From Prinia subflava (Eukaryota > Chordata > Aves > Passeriformes > Cisticolidae): a stretch of 64,000 nt of DNA. The stretch is from NCBI RefSeq assembly GCF_021018805.1, contig NC_086283.1:57365775-57429774 (forward strand), given 5' to 3'. A model generated the notes under the pieces. The model was not told where the DNA came from. It did no database searches and saw only the letters and a program-made list of their open reading frames with translations. Positions 12,901 through 22,349 of the stretch are shown one piece after another. The translations under genes were made by a program, and so were the position numbers. Within the stretch, counting starts at the first letter, position 1. Every line of letters begins with the position of its first letter.

Positions 12901-15847
12901 AGCTTGCTTCTATCAGGCTGTGACTTCTTCAGGGGGAGATAGCCAGCCATCTGACTTAACGAGGCATTGCCCCTGGAAGGAGAGCTGTGGATCCTCTGCC
13001 TTCCTTAGTCATGGTGCCCTTTGCCCACCTTCTGATGGCTCTGATGCTCTGCTGGCCTGGTGTGACTTGATGTAACTCATTAAATTAGCTGTGAAGAAGT
13101 AGCCCCATTAAAAGAAAAGAACAAGTGAGGCACAGATGAGTTTGTTCAAAGAGGGAGGATGTTCTTGAAGCTTCCAGTGCAAGACATCTTTTCTTTTGTC
13201 AGGGCAGCTGCTTCAGCTCACTTAAAGTGTGAGGTGACTGCTCAGGTTTGTTTTCAGCCTTGCAGGATCTTCCTGCTTAGCAGCATTAAATGTGAGATAA
13301 AATGTCATTCTGCTACTCTTGTGGTGGAAGATGTCTCTCTGCATGTAGAGCACACTGAGCTGAGTGTCCATCTTGTTCCAGGACTGTTTTGAGTTCACAC
13401 CTCTTTCCAAAATACTGCTTCCCTATTTTCCAAGCTTACAGTGAGAATAAGTATATCTAAGTCTTGCTTGTGAGTTTAACATATCTGCCTTTTTACTGGA
13501 GTAATAAATAGGGAAGACCACAGTGACATTTCTATTTAAAATTTATAGCATCAGTTACTTCTCTTAAACTTTTTTTCCTCCCTGTGGCATTCTCTAGTAA
13601 CTAAAGTTTACTTAATTTTGGTGCTGGTGTCAGTGTTGGTGAAAATTACTCGATCTCTCTAGTTCATATTTTGCTTTGTTCCTTCAAAACCAGCTTGCTT
13701 TAGAATGTTTACATTTTGTTAATGCAGTGGAAGAAAAATTGTCATGACTGTATAATAACTTTGCAATGTAGAGGAGAGGGGCAGGAGCAGGATTATCCTC
13801 TGCTTCCTCTGCCAGCAACTGCAGCAGGTATCTGAGATAAGATGTACCTTCTGCACAGGGCGTAGAAGAGATTCTACAGTAATGCACTGAGCAGTAACTT
13901 GCTGCCAATATTCCTTTTAAAAAGAACTTTGTGAATAAAATTTGCAAGGGCATTCCATCTTTCTGAATTGGAACATTTAATAACAGGGGATTTTTAATTC
14001 CTAGACCTTCTCCATGTTTGTGGCAAAAATGAGAATTCATTCAGAAAGCTTTTGATGCAAAGCAGTGATTTAATATGTTTTCTTAACTAAATTCCTGTTA
14101 CTGAATGTTTGAAGCAATGGTACAGTATTCCTCTCTCGGCTGCAGCACAGCTTCCCTCTGGGATAATTGGGAGGATGAAGCTTGTGTTTTGAGGGAACAC
14201 TTGTTGAAAGACAGAAGAAAGTCAGCATCCAAAGCCAAAACAAAGAAATTTCTTAGTCAGTGGCTGTTGGGACTTGAAATTTCAGAGTGGCTGCAGAGGA
14301 CATTTCTTTGAGCATTGTTGGGTTTTGATGTTAGTTGAAAAAAATAGAATTGATACACTGGAGGGTGTATTTATTCTGCTGTGTAATGTTCATTTAAGAT
14401 CTTAAGTCATAGAAGCTTTCTCTTCTCTGGCAGAGCTTTTATCCCAGCTATCAGGTGTGAGGCGTTCTGCAGGAGGACAGCTCAACTCCTCTGGCCCTTC
14501 TGCTTCTCAATTACAGCAGCTGCAGATGCAACTGCAGTTGGAACGGCAACATGCACAGGCAGCGAGACAGCAACTGGAGACTGCACGCAATGCAACCAGG
14601 CGCACCAACACCATCAATGTCAACACCACTATGACACAATCTACAACAACAACCAACACATCTAACACAGAAAACAGTCAGCAGACTATCCAGAATTCCC
14701 AGTTCCTTCTGACAAGGTAATTTGTTCAACATATTTATTTGTATTTACCTCTTAAAGTTTCTGTTTACCTTAGTTCTAGTAGAGATACAAAGCTTGGTGA
14801 AGTTTATATGTTTGGAGTTAGGCACATGCCTAGGATGGCATTAATTAACAGAACACTTACCTAGTCTAGAAATTATACTTAGACCCAGGATTATTTAAAA
14901 GAGGATTCACCTCCTGTGTCATCCCAATTCTTCTAGAACACTGGCTACTGACCTGAAATGAAAATATTTTCCACATCTTACCTGCCACACCCTCTGCAAG
15001 CATACTTTTGTTTGTCTGGTATTTTGAAAGAGTGCAGTAATTTTAACAGCTTCTGTTCCTGAATTTGAGTCAAATGGATTTTTATCTAAGTTCAAAATAA
15101 TACCATGTGACATCTTTCAGTCAGAAGTTTGCTTGAGAACTTTAATCAAAGCACCCACAAGTGTAAATTCCAGAGCTGGAGTGAGTAATTTCCTTGCTGC
15201 TATCAGGGCATGGAGAAGTGGAATTGCATTCAGTAATCCATGCGTAGGTTTTACATGTGCAATGGTGTGTTTTGTGGCCAACGTGAACTACAAAGGAGGC
15301 ATATAATTGCATGTCCAGGAAATGGCACCAGCCCTCCCTAAAAGGCTCCTTGAATAGCAGGAAAGCTCATGAACAGTTTTTGGTGGTCTGCAAATGCTGT
15401 TGCAGCAGCAGAGAAGGAGTGGGTAGGGGAATGCATGCTTGCTGTACTGAAGTGCTGGTCGTGTTGAAGGGCGGGTAGGGCTGTCCTGAAGGAGCAGTAT
15501 CTGAGCACACCTCAGCCTGTTGGTGGTGTCACCCGTGAAATGGGCTTTCAGCAACTCTGTCTTCTCTTCCCTTCCTGCTGCACAGGTTGAATGATCCAAA
15601 GATGTCAGAAGCAGAGCGTCAGTCGATGGAGAGTGAACGGGCAGACTGCAGCCTGTTTGTTCAGGAGCTTCTACTGTCCACCTTGATGCAGGAAGAAAGT
15701 TCCTCCTCAGATGAGGATGAGCGGGGGGAGATTGCAGATTTTGGTGCTATGGGCTGTGTAGATATTATGCCTTTAGATGTTGCTTTAGAAAACCTAAATT
15801 TAAAAGAGAGTAATAAAGGAAATGAGCCTCCTCCACCTCCTCTTTGA
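809..15847 (+). CDS. KCMF1: KCMF1 (3' five coding exons), E3 ubiquitin ligase; partial gene
   Basis: Spliced gene whose coding exons in this window are 809-948, 8401-8502, 12298-12472, 14434-14716 and 15586-15847. All reading phases join cleanly and give 319 complete codons after the split D62, ending at the same residue (381) as human KCMF1, so there is no net indel. KCMF1 is a zinc-finger E3 ligase that partners UBR4 in N-degron and stress-response degradation. The N-terminal ZZ finger (about residues 1-60) is encoded upstream of position 1. Visible here are two Cys2His2-type fingers (Di19-like region), a Gln-rich coiled coil, an acidic serine patch and a Pro-rich C terminus. The identification is from recalled human protein sequence and is very firm; the function is family knowledge. 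Confidence 0.97.
2811..3185 (-). mobile_element. CR1 LINE, 3' end, antisense to KCMF1 (first half of a split copy)
   Basis: The + strand reads as the complement of a CR1 3' terminus: a degenerate 'GGGACCTCTGGAGCT' start, then matches to the familiar blocks (tandem 'CCGTGTCCAG', 'CAGTGCTCAGTGATCCTCACAGTGAA', 'CTTCTCCAGGCTGAACAG'). Substitutions are many, so the copy is old. The match stops near 3185 and resumes near 4200, after about 1 kb of unrelated sequence. Confidence 0.85.
3190..4195 (-). mobile_element. LTR-like insertion splitting the CR1 copy
   Basis: About 1 kb that does not belong to the CR1 on either side. Read on the minus strand it has a plausible LTR layout: an AT-rich region, a GC-rich block (about 3400-3620) and AATAAA-type signals (complement of TTTATT at 3240-3245) near the 3' side. 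I could not fix matching terminal TG/CA and a target-site duplication, so the limits are approximate. An endogenous-retrovirus solo LTR is the best guess; a different non-autonomous element is possible. Confidence 0.5.
3838..3950. repeat. Degenerate tandem repeat, about 25-30 bp period
   Basis: About four diverged copies of a unit like GTAAAAATTCTATCTTACT lie head to tail (for example around 3845, 3865, 3885, 3910 and 3930). The repeat lies inside the LTR-like insertion and is probably part of its U3-like region. Confidence 0.55.
4200..6270 (-). mobile_element. CR1 LINE, second part of the split copy, antisense
   Basis: The CR1 resumes with recognisable complement blocks: 'CTTGACCTGCTGGCAGCTCTCTG', 'CCCCATGGTCCACCAGGACC', 'GGTCAAGCATGTCTTCCCCTTTGTGAA', 'CTTCACTCCAGTCCTCAGATACCTC'. 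These correspond to the 3' part of ORF2 and the region after it. The open frames here (for example 5582-5998 forward, 5557-5802 reverse) are accidental or broken remains, not genes. The distal limit near 6270 is where I lose the resemblance. Confidence 0.8.
8401..8502 (+). CDS. KCMF1: KCMF1 coding exon, second zinc finger; followed by an AT-AC intron
   Basis: The 5' boundary is a normal TTTCAG acceptor ending at 8400. The 34 codons (109-142) start ICPICAAL and hold the second finger, C110, C113, H131 and H136. The reading frame after RAPRDL can only join the next exon (DESSGV) if the exon ends at 8502, so the intron begins with ATATCCTTT at 8503. That is the consensus U12-type 5' splice site, not a GT site. 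The open frame running past 8502 to a stop near 8520 is intronic. Confidence 0.95.
11246..11300. repeat. Short tandem repeat of palindromic 20-mers
   Basis: The unit GCATAACTAACTGTTAGTTA occurs about two and a half times head to tail. Each unit contains TAACTAAC and its exact complement GTTAGTTA separated by one base, so each copy can form a small hairpin. Lies inside the AT-AC intron. Confidence 0.8.
12278..12286 (+). promoter_or_regulatory. U12 branch point of the AT-AC intron
   Basis: TTCCTTAAC, identical to the minor-spliceosome branch-site consensus, lies 11 bases before the intron end. The tract between it and the AC acceptor is short and lacks a long pyrimidine run, as expected for U12 introns. 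Confidence 0.9.
12298..12472 (+). CDS. KCMF1: KCMF1 coding exon, Gly/Arg and Ser-rich linker
   Basis: The exon has 175 nt, codons 143-200 plus the first base of the Glu201 codon. It begins DESSGVRHVRRMF right after the AC end of the U12 intron and continues through a Gly/Arg-rich stretch (HPGRGLGGPRARR) and a Ser-rich stretch (SSSQSSYSPSN). The donor is GTAAGA at 12473. Two overlapping forward open frames cover this exon; the one reading MFHPGRG is the KCMF1 frame. Confidence 0.96.
12473..14433 (+). other. KCMF1: KCMF1 intron
   Basis: GT-AG intron of 1961 bases. No repeat family recognised. The small open frames inside, on both strands, have no recognisable product. Confidence 0.85.
14434..14716 (+). 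CDS. KCMF1: KCMF1 coding exon, Gln-rich coiled coil and Thr/Asn-rich linker
   Basis: The exon has 283 nt: codons 201 (completed) to 294, plus two bases of Arg295. The acceptor is CTCTGGCAG ending at 14433 and the donor GTAATT at 14717. It reads LLSQLSGVRRSAGG, then a Gln/Leu-rich helix (LQQLQMQLQLERQ) likely to form a coiled coil, then a low-complexity Thr/Asn/Ser linker. The linker is the segment that differs most from my memory of the human protein; length is kept. Confidence 0.96.
14717..15585 (+). other. KCMF1: KCMF1 intron
   Basis: GT-AG intron of 869 bases (GTAATT to CTGCACAG). Nothing else recognised in it. Confidence 0.85.
15586..15847 (+). CDS. KCMF1: KCMF1 terminal coding exon with stop codon
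   Basis: The acceptor is GCTGCACAG ending at 15585. One base completes Arg295, then codons 296-381 and the TGA stop at 15845-15847. The protein shows a conserved block around NDPKMSEAERQSMESERAD, an acidic serine cluster (SSSSDEDERGE) and a proline run before the final Leu. The reverse-strand open frames over this exon are shadows. Confidence 0.97.
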
Positions 15848-16215
15848 TGACATCCCACTTTGCAGACAATGTCCTCTGTGCTGTATTTGCCAATGAAAGT
15901 GGACAACAACTATCTTGGGTTTGTTTTGGTGATTGTAATTTCAGGTCTGTCACTCTTGTTACATTGTGTACATTCAAAAGAAAGAGAGAAAAGATATATA
16001 TGATAATCATTTCCACTTAACTAATTTTTACTTCTAGCAGGTAAATGTAGGTTGCAGTGCAGAGCAGATGGCTCTGTGTCCTGTACCTTGACATGCAAAA
16101 GGCTCTCCTAATACTCCACATTCAAACTGAAGAGGAAAAAAAATGAAAAATCTCTAATGAAGCTGCTGTGTGTATTTATGAATATTACTGAATAAAAACT
16201 GCTTGGATGGTTTAC
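15848..16215 (+). other. KCMF1: KCMF1 3' UTR, proximal part
   Basis: Non-coding sequence following the KCMF1 stop. The first canonical AATAAA is at 16191-16196, with a T- and GT-containing stretch about 35-60 bases after it, so a short 3' UTR of roughly 360 bases is possible. Longer forms reaching later signals (AATAAA at 17794) cannot be excluded without transcript data. Confidence 0.5.
16191..16196 (+). terminator. Candidate KCMF1 poly(A) signal
   Basis: AATAAA, the first on the + strand after the KCMF1 stop codon, followed by 'TTTTTTGCAGCGTGCATGAG' type sequence. Usage is inferred only. Confidence 0.4.
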
Positions 16216-17129
16216 CTTAACTACTGCATGACGTTTTTTGCAGCGTGCATGAGTTTTAGTAACCTTGTCATTTAAAAACTTAAATACAAGGAGCAAAACT
16301 AAAAATCACAAAGCTTTCCCATTATTCCAAGGTTAGGTGATGAAAAAGGTTAGCGCTGAGTAGCAGTTTGTGGCCACAAAGTAGCTTTTCAATAATATGT
16401 GACAGAATGACATCTTGATGTGCTGTTCCTGCACAGGATGAAAACTCTGCAGAGAGATACATTGTCGTGACCAGGGTGTGGCGTTTTGCTGAACGTGACC
16501 ATTATGTTGCCCTGTCAGCCCTCACCGCAATGTGGAGTTAAATTTCATTTTATGCATCTGTAGGAGACACAACAGTAAGGCCACTGCTGGAAGCTACTGC
16601 AAGGGGCTTTTGTGTGCCCTAAAATCAAAATGATGTTCACTTTTGTTTAAAGTTTTTCTTTGTTGTGGTTGTTAAAATTTTTTAATTGTTAAATATGTTT
16701 TATTCAGGTGTAGACAATTCATATATTCACTGTGTTTCTTAAAAAAAAAGTTAACCTGGATCCTACTGTCTTAGTTTAAAAGCCTTTCACAGCCTCAATC
16801 ATATTTTGAGTTATTTATGTATTTGCTTCATAGTTTGCAGAGACCTGACAGTATCAGGAGAGCTTGAGAATTTGGATTCCCAGACTGTCAGTATATTACA
16901 AGAAATTCTTAATGCTAACTTTAGCACCTTTTATTTATTGTTTCTTTTGGTTATTTTTGCTGATATAAAAAAGTTGGAAAAAAGCCTTTTAGTTGAATCA
17001 TGCCACTTACATGCCTATACTGTTAATCCTACTGGTTTGGGAAAAAAAAGAGTATGGTGTTCTTGTGCATAGAAATTTATAATAGCCCTAAAGCAAGGAC
17101 AGAAGGGGTATGTTTGGTCTTGGGTTTGG

Positions 17130-17260
17130 TTTTCTTTCTTTTTTTTCCTTTTTTTTTTTTTTTTTTTTCTTTATTTGGGGGTTTGTTTGGTTGGTTTTTG
17201 TTGTTATTTGGGGGTTTTTTCTGGTTGGTTGCTTGGGGGTTTTTGGTGGGTTTTTTTGAA
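17130..17260 (+). repeat. T-rich tract with spaced G runs (possible G-quadruplex)
   Basis: A long T run (about 17140-17168) is followed by T-rich sequence carrying three runs of five G (17177-17181, 17210-17214, 17235-17239) and a run of three G (17248-17250). Four G runs in about 75 bases could form a quadruplex in + strand DNA or RNA. The reading frames through it are low complexity and not genes. Confidence 0.6.
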
Positions 17261-17526
17261 TGTAAAGTTAGATTATAAAAACAAAAGTGCACACAGCTTC
17301 TGATGAAAATTTAAACTAGGCTTATGTCATAATGATGTCTTTCCAGATCTCTCACCTCACCCCCTCTCTCTTTCTCTGTATCCTCTCATCTCAGCAGCAT
17401 TGTAGAGTAAATGTAATGACTTGGATACCACATGGTGTTCTCAGCAGAACTGTGACATGTATGCTAATACAAAATAACAGCAGGAAAAAAACAACCCCAT
17501 AGACTGAAGTTTAAGTTCCTTCCTCT

Positions 17527-17635
17527 TTTTTTTTTTTTTTTTCTTTTTTTTTTTAAGAATCAAATCTTGATTGTTTTCATATAGAGCAACATTAGCTTTG
17601 GTTGGGCTTTTTCTCTTTTTTTTTTTTTTTTTTTT
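17527..17635 (+). repeat. Two further poly-T tracts
   Basis: T-rich runs at about 17527-17554 and 17616-17635, interrupted by single C. Simple sequence between the KCMF1 3' end and the minisatellite. Confidence 0.8.
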
Positions 17636-19717
17636 AGTCTCTGCAACAGAAAACTTTACATGCAGCCTCTGGTTACCCTGAGAGTTACCCCCAGTAGGGG
17701 ACTTTTTTATTGATTGTTGAAGACTTTCAAAAATTTTTCAAGCTGTAGTTTTTCAAACACATCTTCTGCACATTACAATAAGACACACGGTTCAATAAAG
17801 CATTTTCAAGACTGTTGTTCAGTTGATTCTCTTTGGTTTTAATACTTTTCCAGACAGTTTTGTTCCAGAAATTTCTGCATCTGCCTTTAATTCTAACTGT
17901 ATCTTCCAACACAAAATCAGTTTGTGTAGACATCCTGGGTGGTTTATATAAATATGTTTTAAAACCAAATGCTTTGGCAGGTGATGAAGTATGTAATCCT
18001 AAGCTCTTCACAGGTAGGTGAATTGAAGGCTGCATAGACCACGATGCATTTAAAGCAGGCTCTTCTCAGTGTGCTGTTGTTTTGTATTGGTTAAGGCTGG
18101 TCTCTGGTATTGCCCAAATTGCAGACACCACCTCACTTGCTTGGAAGGGCAGGCAAACCTGTGCTACAAAACACATTTGTTTTGAGACTGAATACATGTT
18201 GCCTTGGATTTAAAAGTATCTGTGGACGTCATGTTAATTTGTACAAATCTTCAGTAGTTTGGGAGGTGGTTTGACCTTTTTTTTTAATTTTAAGTCTTAA
18301 AAAAACATGAAATGGCTACTAGGAAAGTATTCTGGTGGTCTGTCAAGTTCTGTTTGCAGGAAAGTGTTTTTCCTTCTCAGAGTAAGCTTTGCTAAGGTAG
18401 TATTTTTGGGGTATTTCCAAAACATTTATTTTTAGGGTGCTTTGAGCTGCAGTGACTACAGCCTCCATCAGGTTTGAAGGGGAATCCCAGAGGGTGTTAA
18501 TTGCCTTTTCCATGTGAGAGAGGAGAAAAAAAAATCACAAAACAACAGTAAAAAACCCACCCCAAGACCACATGCCAACACTCAACATGGACAACCCCCT
18601 TCCCTGAACAGCAGCCTTTGTGCTCTGCACTTCCACAGTTCGGGAGTACAGGGACACCAGTACTGTGACTGGATGGTTAAGGTCATGTAAAGATGCACTT
18701 CCAAAGGTATCAGCAAAAGCAGTTTTATAACAAATTTGTGGAAGCCCGACTAAGTTCTACAGCAAGGTTTGCTGTGTTACCACTAAAGCACACAAAGGAG
18801 AACTAGATTAGAATCAATCTGGAGTGACACACAACAGAGACTGGGGATGCAAAAGGGTGAGTATGGAGAATATAAGGGTGCAGAGAGGGAAGGGAGACCC
18901 TCCCACTGACTCACAGGGTTCACAATGGACCCCCTGCCAAATCTACCGTCAGAATTACTCAGTGCTTTATGTCTAAAGGATTTGGCAGCTCTGAATCACT
19001 GACTGATTTAACTCTTACAGAATGATTCTGTTAGATTTACCATAACTGCAACAGTAACTTAATTTTGAACCTAAGATGGCAACATTGATGCTACCCTTGA
19101 TATAAAGTGTTGAAGTCAGAATTCACACATTCACAGACACCGACACATACATTCAAATATTCCCGTGTGTGCTCATATGTACAAAGCACCTGTTTAAAGC
19201 TCCCCGAGTCCGGTGAAATGCACACATTGGATGCCTTAGCACCTCTCAGTGGGCAAAGGCTTCAGCCTCCAGGAGGGAGGCCAGCCCAGGCCCCTCTGTC
19301 AGTTCTTGATGAAGCTCCTTTGAGTTCTCAGACTTGTGGGTTGATGAGCACTGAGAGGCACATCCTGCTCCAAGGGAGGTGCTGGCACAGCCTCTGGGGG
19401 CGTGGGACATCAAAGGGCCTCCCGTGGGACCCCGTTTGTAGGGTGGTGAGATGCTCAGCTTTAGACTTCAATCAGTTTCCAACCTGGGCTCAATACCAGG
19501 TCAGTAATTCTTCTCAAAAGTCCAGTAACAATATTACTTCACTCCAGCTGTGATTCAGACAAAAATAAGTTTCCAAGGCTATTCAGTACAAAACAGAAGT
19601 TTGTTAGGCAACACATTCCTGGAAACAGGGAGTGTTACTGATAACCTCAAGGAACCTTTGTACATGCAGGGGGAGCATGTGCCCCACCACAGGTGGGTCC
19701 AAGCTGATGTGCTGTTT

Positions 19718-19998
19718 GTGCTTTGTGTAGTGTGTGTGCCATGTGTGCTGTGTGTGCTGTGCCGTGTGTGCTGTGTGCTTTTGTGTGTTGTGTGTGCTGT
19801 CCCTCGTGTCTGTATGTGCTGTGCTATATGTGCTGTATGATGTGCTGTGTGTGCCATGCTGCGTGTGCTGTACCACGTGTGCTCTGTGTGCTGTGTGTGC
19901 TGTATGATGTGCTATGTGTGCTATGCTCAGTGTGCTGTGCTCTGTGTGCTGTGTGTGCCGTGCCATGTGCTCTGTGTGTGCTGTGCCGTGTGCGCCGT
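19718..19998. repeat. GTGTGCTG-type minisatellite
   Basis: About 280 bases built from variants of an 8-10 base unit such as TGTGTGCTG, TGTGCCATG and TATGATGTGC. Several blocks recur, for example CTGTGTGTGCTGTATGATGTGC. Because stop codons are rare in this composition, all frames stay open on both strands and produce Cys/Val-rich or His/Thr-rich pseudo-proteins; none is a gene. Confidence 0.9.
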
Positions 19999-20110
19999 CG
20001 GGCGGAAGCCCCGCACGGCTGACGGTGCTCCCGGGCCTGCTCCGTCCTTTCCTGCGCGGTCAGAGCGCAGAGTGCCCGGTTCCGCTCTGGCGAGGGCTGC
20101 CAGACAGGCG
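19985..20110. other. Short CpG-rich patch next to the minisatellite
   Basis: Several CpG dinucleotides in about 120 bases (GTGCGCCGTCGGGCGGAAG, GCGCGGTCAGAGCGC), unlike the surrounding sequence. It could be part of a mobile element, a small CpG island, or just GC-biased repeat flank. Too short to call a promoter. Confidence 0.5.
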
Positions 20111-21119
20111 TTGTTGGGGGTGGGGCAGACAGAGAATGCAGCCATTCCACTGTTTTGTATGTTAAAGTGCTTGGGAAAACAGTATAAACAGTGGATTTGA
20201 ATATCCCTGGAAAGTTTCTAGAATATCTGCAACTTCTGCTCTGCTTTAATAAGAACTCTGGATTGGTTTTTTGGAACCTTTTTTTAGTTTGTCTCGAAGA
20301 CAAAGGCTCTTGCACAGGATGATGTGATAAACAGAGAAAATGCATCCACCCCATGTTTTACTTGACTGCCTTGATCAACTCCCTGGCACTGGGGTCTGGG
20401 GGAGTTTCCATTCTCTGCCCTTCGCTCAGGCTGGGTTTACATCTTGGCACAGAGTCATGCTCCATTAAGTTTGTGGACAGCACAGTTTGGTGCAAACATC
20501 CAGCTGTGCGCACAGCTGCAGCTCTGAGACACTTGTCTGCTTTGCTACATGGGTACCTTGGTGTTCTGAGGCTGTTTAATTGTTTTAGTTCCTAAGGAAG
20601 AGGAAAGGATCTTGAGACAGGCCCATGGGCACAAGGATTTATTTGCAGTGTTTACTTAATGTGCACAGGATAGAGGTGCTCAGAAGTTATTTGTGGACAA
20701 AGAGTAGGAAAGTGGAACTGCAGGGGGGAACTGTGCAGCTTCTGGAGTGTGCTTCCACCACACTTTTTAACTCAGCACTGGCTGTCACCTCCTGCAGCAT
20801 CTAATGCAATAAACACACTTGTGGGACAGTGGTGAAAGCAGGGCCCTGCAGCCGCAGGGCGTGGAGGAGAGGCATCACCGGCAGAGAACCTGCAGAGCCG
20901 CGTTCTCCCTGCTGGGGCAGCCTGTGCACCGCAGCGTGAAGCAGGGGCCAGGGGCACAATTCCACAGCAGAGAGCAGGGCATGGAGGCAAGAACGAGGGA
21001 TACCAGTGTGGGTCTCAGCACACTGCGGGGTGGGAGAGCTGGGACAGAAAAAAGATGTATAGCAAAAGTTAGGAAAAGTTAGCAGTGAGGGAAACAATAG
21101 GACAGGGAATGATGATCAA
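20111..21119. other. Intergenic sequence, nothing assigned
   Basis: Mixed composition, with a GC-richer block near 20820-21050 and AATAAA at about 20809. It may contain more repeat-derived sequence joined to the LTR-like element that follows, but I recognise no family. Confidence 0.4.
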
Positions 21120-21551
21120 ATGATGCCTTAAGTCTTAGCTTTCATGTGTTCCAGATCTGGTGCTCCCTAGGGGTGTAGTTCTGAGCCTCATTAAGTGCTA
21201 GTAAACTCTCTCCACAGAGTAGGTGGACAAAACAAATCCTTTCCTGCTGAAGACTGAGGACAACAACTTTCAGGTCCAAAAGCATAAACAACAGTGGCCC
21301 GAAGTGACAAACAAGAAGGATGGGACTTCACAACCTGGAGCTGTAATTGGACAATTAAACCCCAAAATGCAAATGGACCAAAACTTACAAAAGTGTGAGA
21401 CCTCGTAACCGGGCATCCACTTTTTGTGACTATTCTAAGTCCACCTTGGCTGTAGCCCTGGTCAAACTCTTGTCATGCCCGAAGTTTACCCTAAAGGCCT
21501 TTCAATAAATACCCACTTTATTCTCTTAGCTCTATCCAGTCTCTGTTTCAG
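21120..21551 (+). mobile_element. Probable LTR of an endogenous retrovirus (solo)
   Basis: The layout looks like an LTR on the + strand. It starts around TGATGCCTTAAG, runs through a U3-like region, then AATAAA at about 21503, a short R/U5-like pyrimidine-rich stretch and a terminal TTTCA near 21551. No gag or pol sequence flanks it, so a solo LTR fits best. The family is not identified and target-site duplications were not found, so the ends are approximate. Confidence 0.45.
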
Positions 21552-22303
21552 GTCAGCCTTCCCAAGGCATCAAGAGGCAGGAAATGCTAGTCATGCTGAA
21601 GATGGAGTGACAGGTGGGACTGAGGAGGGCAGAGGGCCAAAAGCAGCTACAAGTGAGTCTCTGGCAGCTTTCCTGCTTCCACCATTCCCTGCCTGTGATG
21701 CAGGAGGAAGCTGGCCACCTCTGGGGCTCTCCTGCCCTTCCCATACAGCAAACACTTCACCCAGCCCACCCTCAGCCTTACCAGCTCTCCAGCCACCATC
21801 AGGCTGGCAGCACTGCCACCAGGGCACCCTCCCCTTCCTGATCCTTTTACAGAGCAGCCCCTGAAAGGTTGTGCAGGGTCTTTGCACATCATTCTTAACC
21901 CCAGCACAACAGACAATACTCATGGGCACAAATGCTCTCTCTCACAAAGACCAGCATTTGCCCATTCCGAGACCAACCCAGGCCTCCTTTCCCAGACACC
22001 AGAGCTGCTTATCAGTGCAGGATGGAAGGACAGCTGTTTCTTTCCACATTAGCAACGTCTGTTTCCCTCACCTTTCCCTCACATCTGTTGTGAAGCTTCC
22101 ACTGGCAAGGGAAAGCTTTTTTACTTCAGCCATTCAGCCTTGATCCTTGGAGAAGCAAACCACAGAGTGCGCCTCAAGCCGCTGGATGGGATGTGTCCCA
22201 GCAGAAATGAGGATATTGTGCTTTCTGATGCACTGGTGCTGCCCACGTGCCACTCACCCTCCTTTGCATGGCCTTGGGAAATGCTGTTCACAAGCAAGTA
22301 CCA

Positions 22304-22309
22304 AATAAA
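22304..22309 (+). terminator. Candidate + strand poly(A) signal
   Basis: AATAAA on the + strand, only 35 bases from an AATAAA facing it on the minus strand. If used by KCMF1 it would give a 3' UTR of about 6.5 kb, which is less likely than the proximal signal because repeats intervene. Confidence 0.3.
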
Positions 22310-22343
22310 GGAGAGACAAGCTTTTACATTTTATAGAATAGCG

Positions 22344-22349
22344 TTTATT
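22344..22349 (-). terminator. HOOK3: Candidate distal HOOK3 poly(A) signal
   Basis: Complement of TTTATT, giving AATAAA on the minus strand, at the point where the long repeat-poor stretch below HOOK3 ends. Other minus-strand AATAAA signals lie at 24710-24715, 27017-27022 and 33076-33081, so several transcript ends are possible. Confidence 0.4.

Larger units (their letters stand above)
16216..19700. other. Intergenic or distal KCMF1 3' UTR; no coding gene seen
   Basis: Apart from the T-rich tracts this is AT-rich sequence without a convincing reading frame. A + strand AATAAA at 17794-17799 is a second candidate end for KCMF1. The 148-codon forward frame at 19107-19553 has no recognisable domain or conserved-looking composition and I do not call it. 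Confidence 0.6.

Noticed and set aside
17054..17292. Phe/Leu- and Lys/Asn-rich frames
   Set aside because: Translations of the T-rich and G-run simple sequence.
19107..19553. Forward 148-codon frame
   Set aside because: No recognisable domain or splice context, and mixed low-complexity composition; consistent with chance.
19723..20354. Several overlapping long reading frames on both strands (Cys/Val-rich or His/Thr-rich proteins)
   Set aside because: They are translations of the GTGTGCTG minisatellite, which lacks stop codons in every frame.
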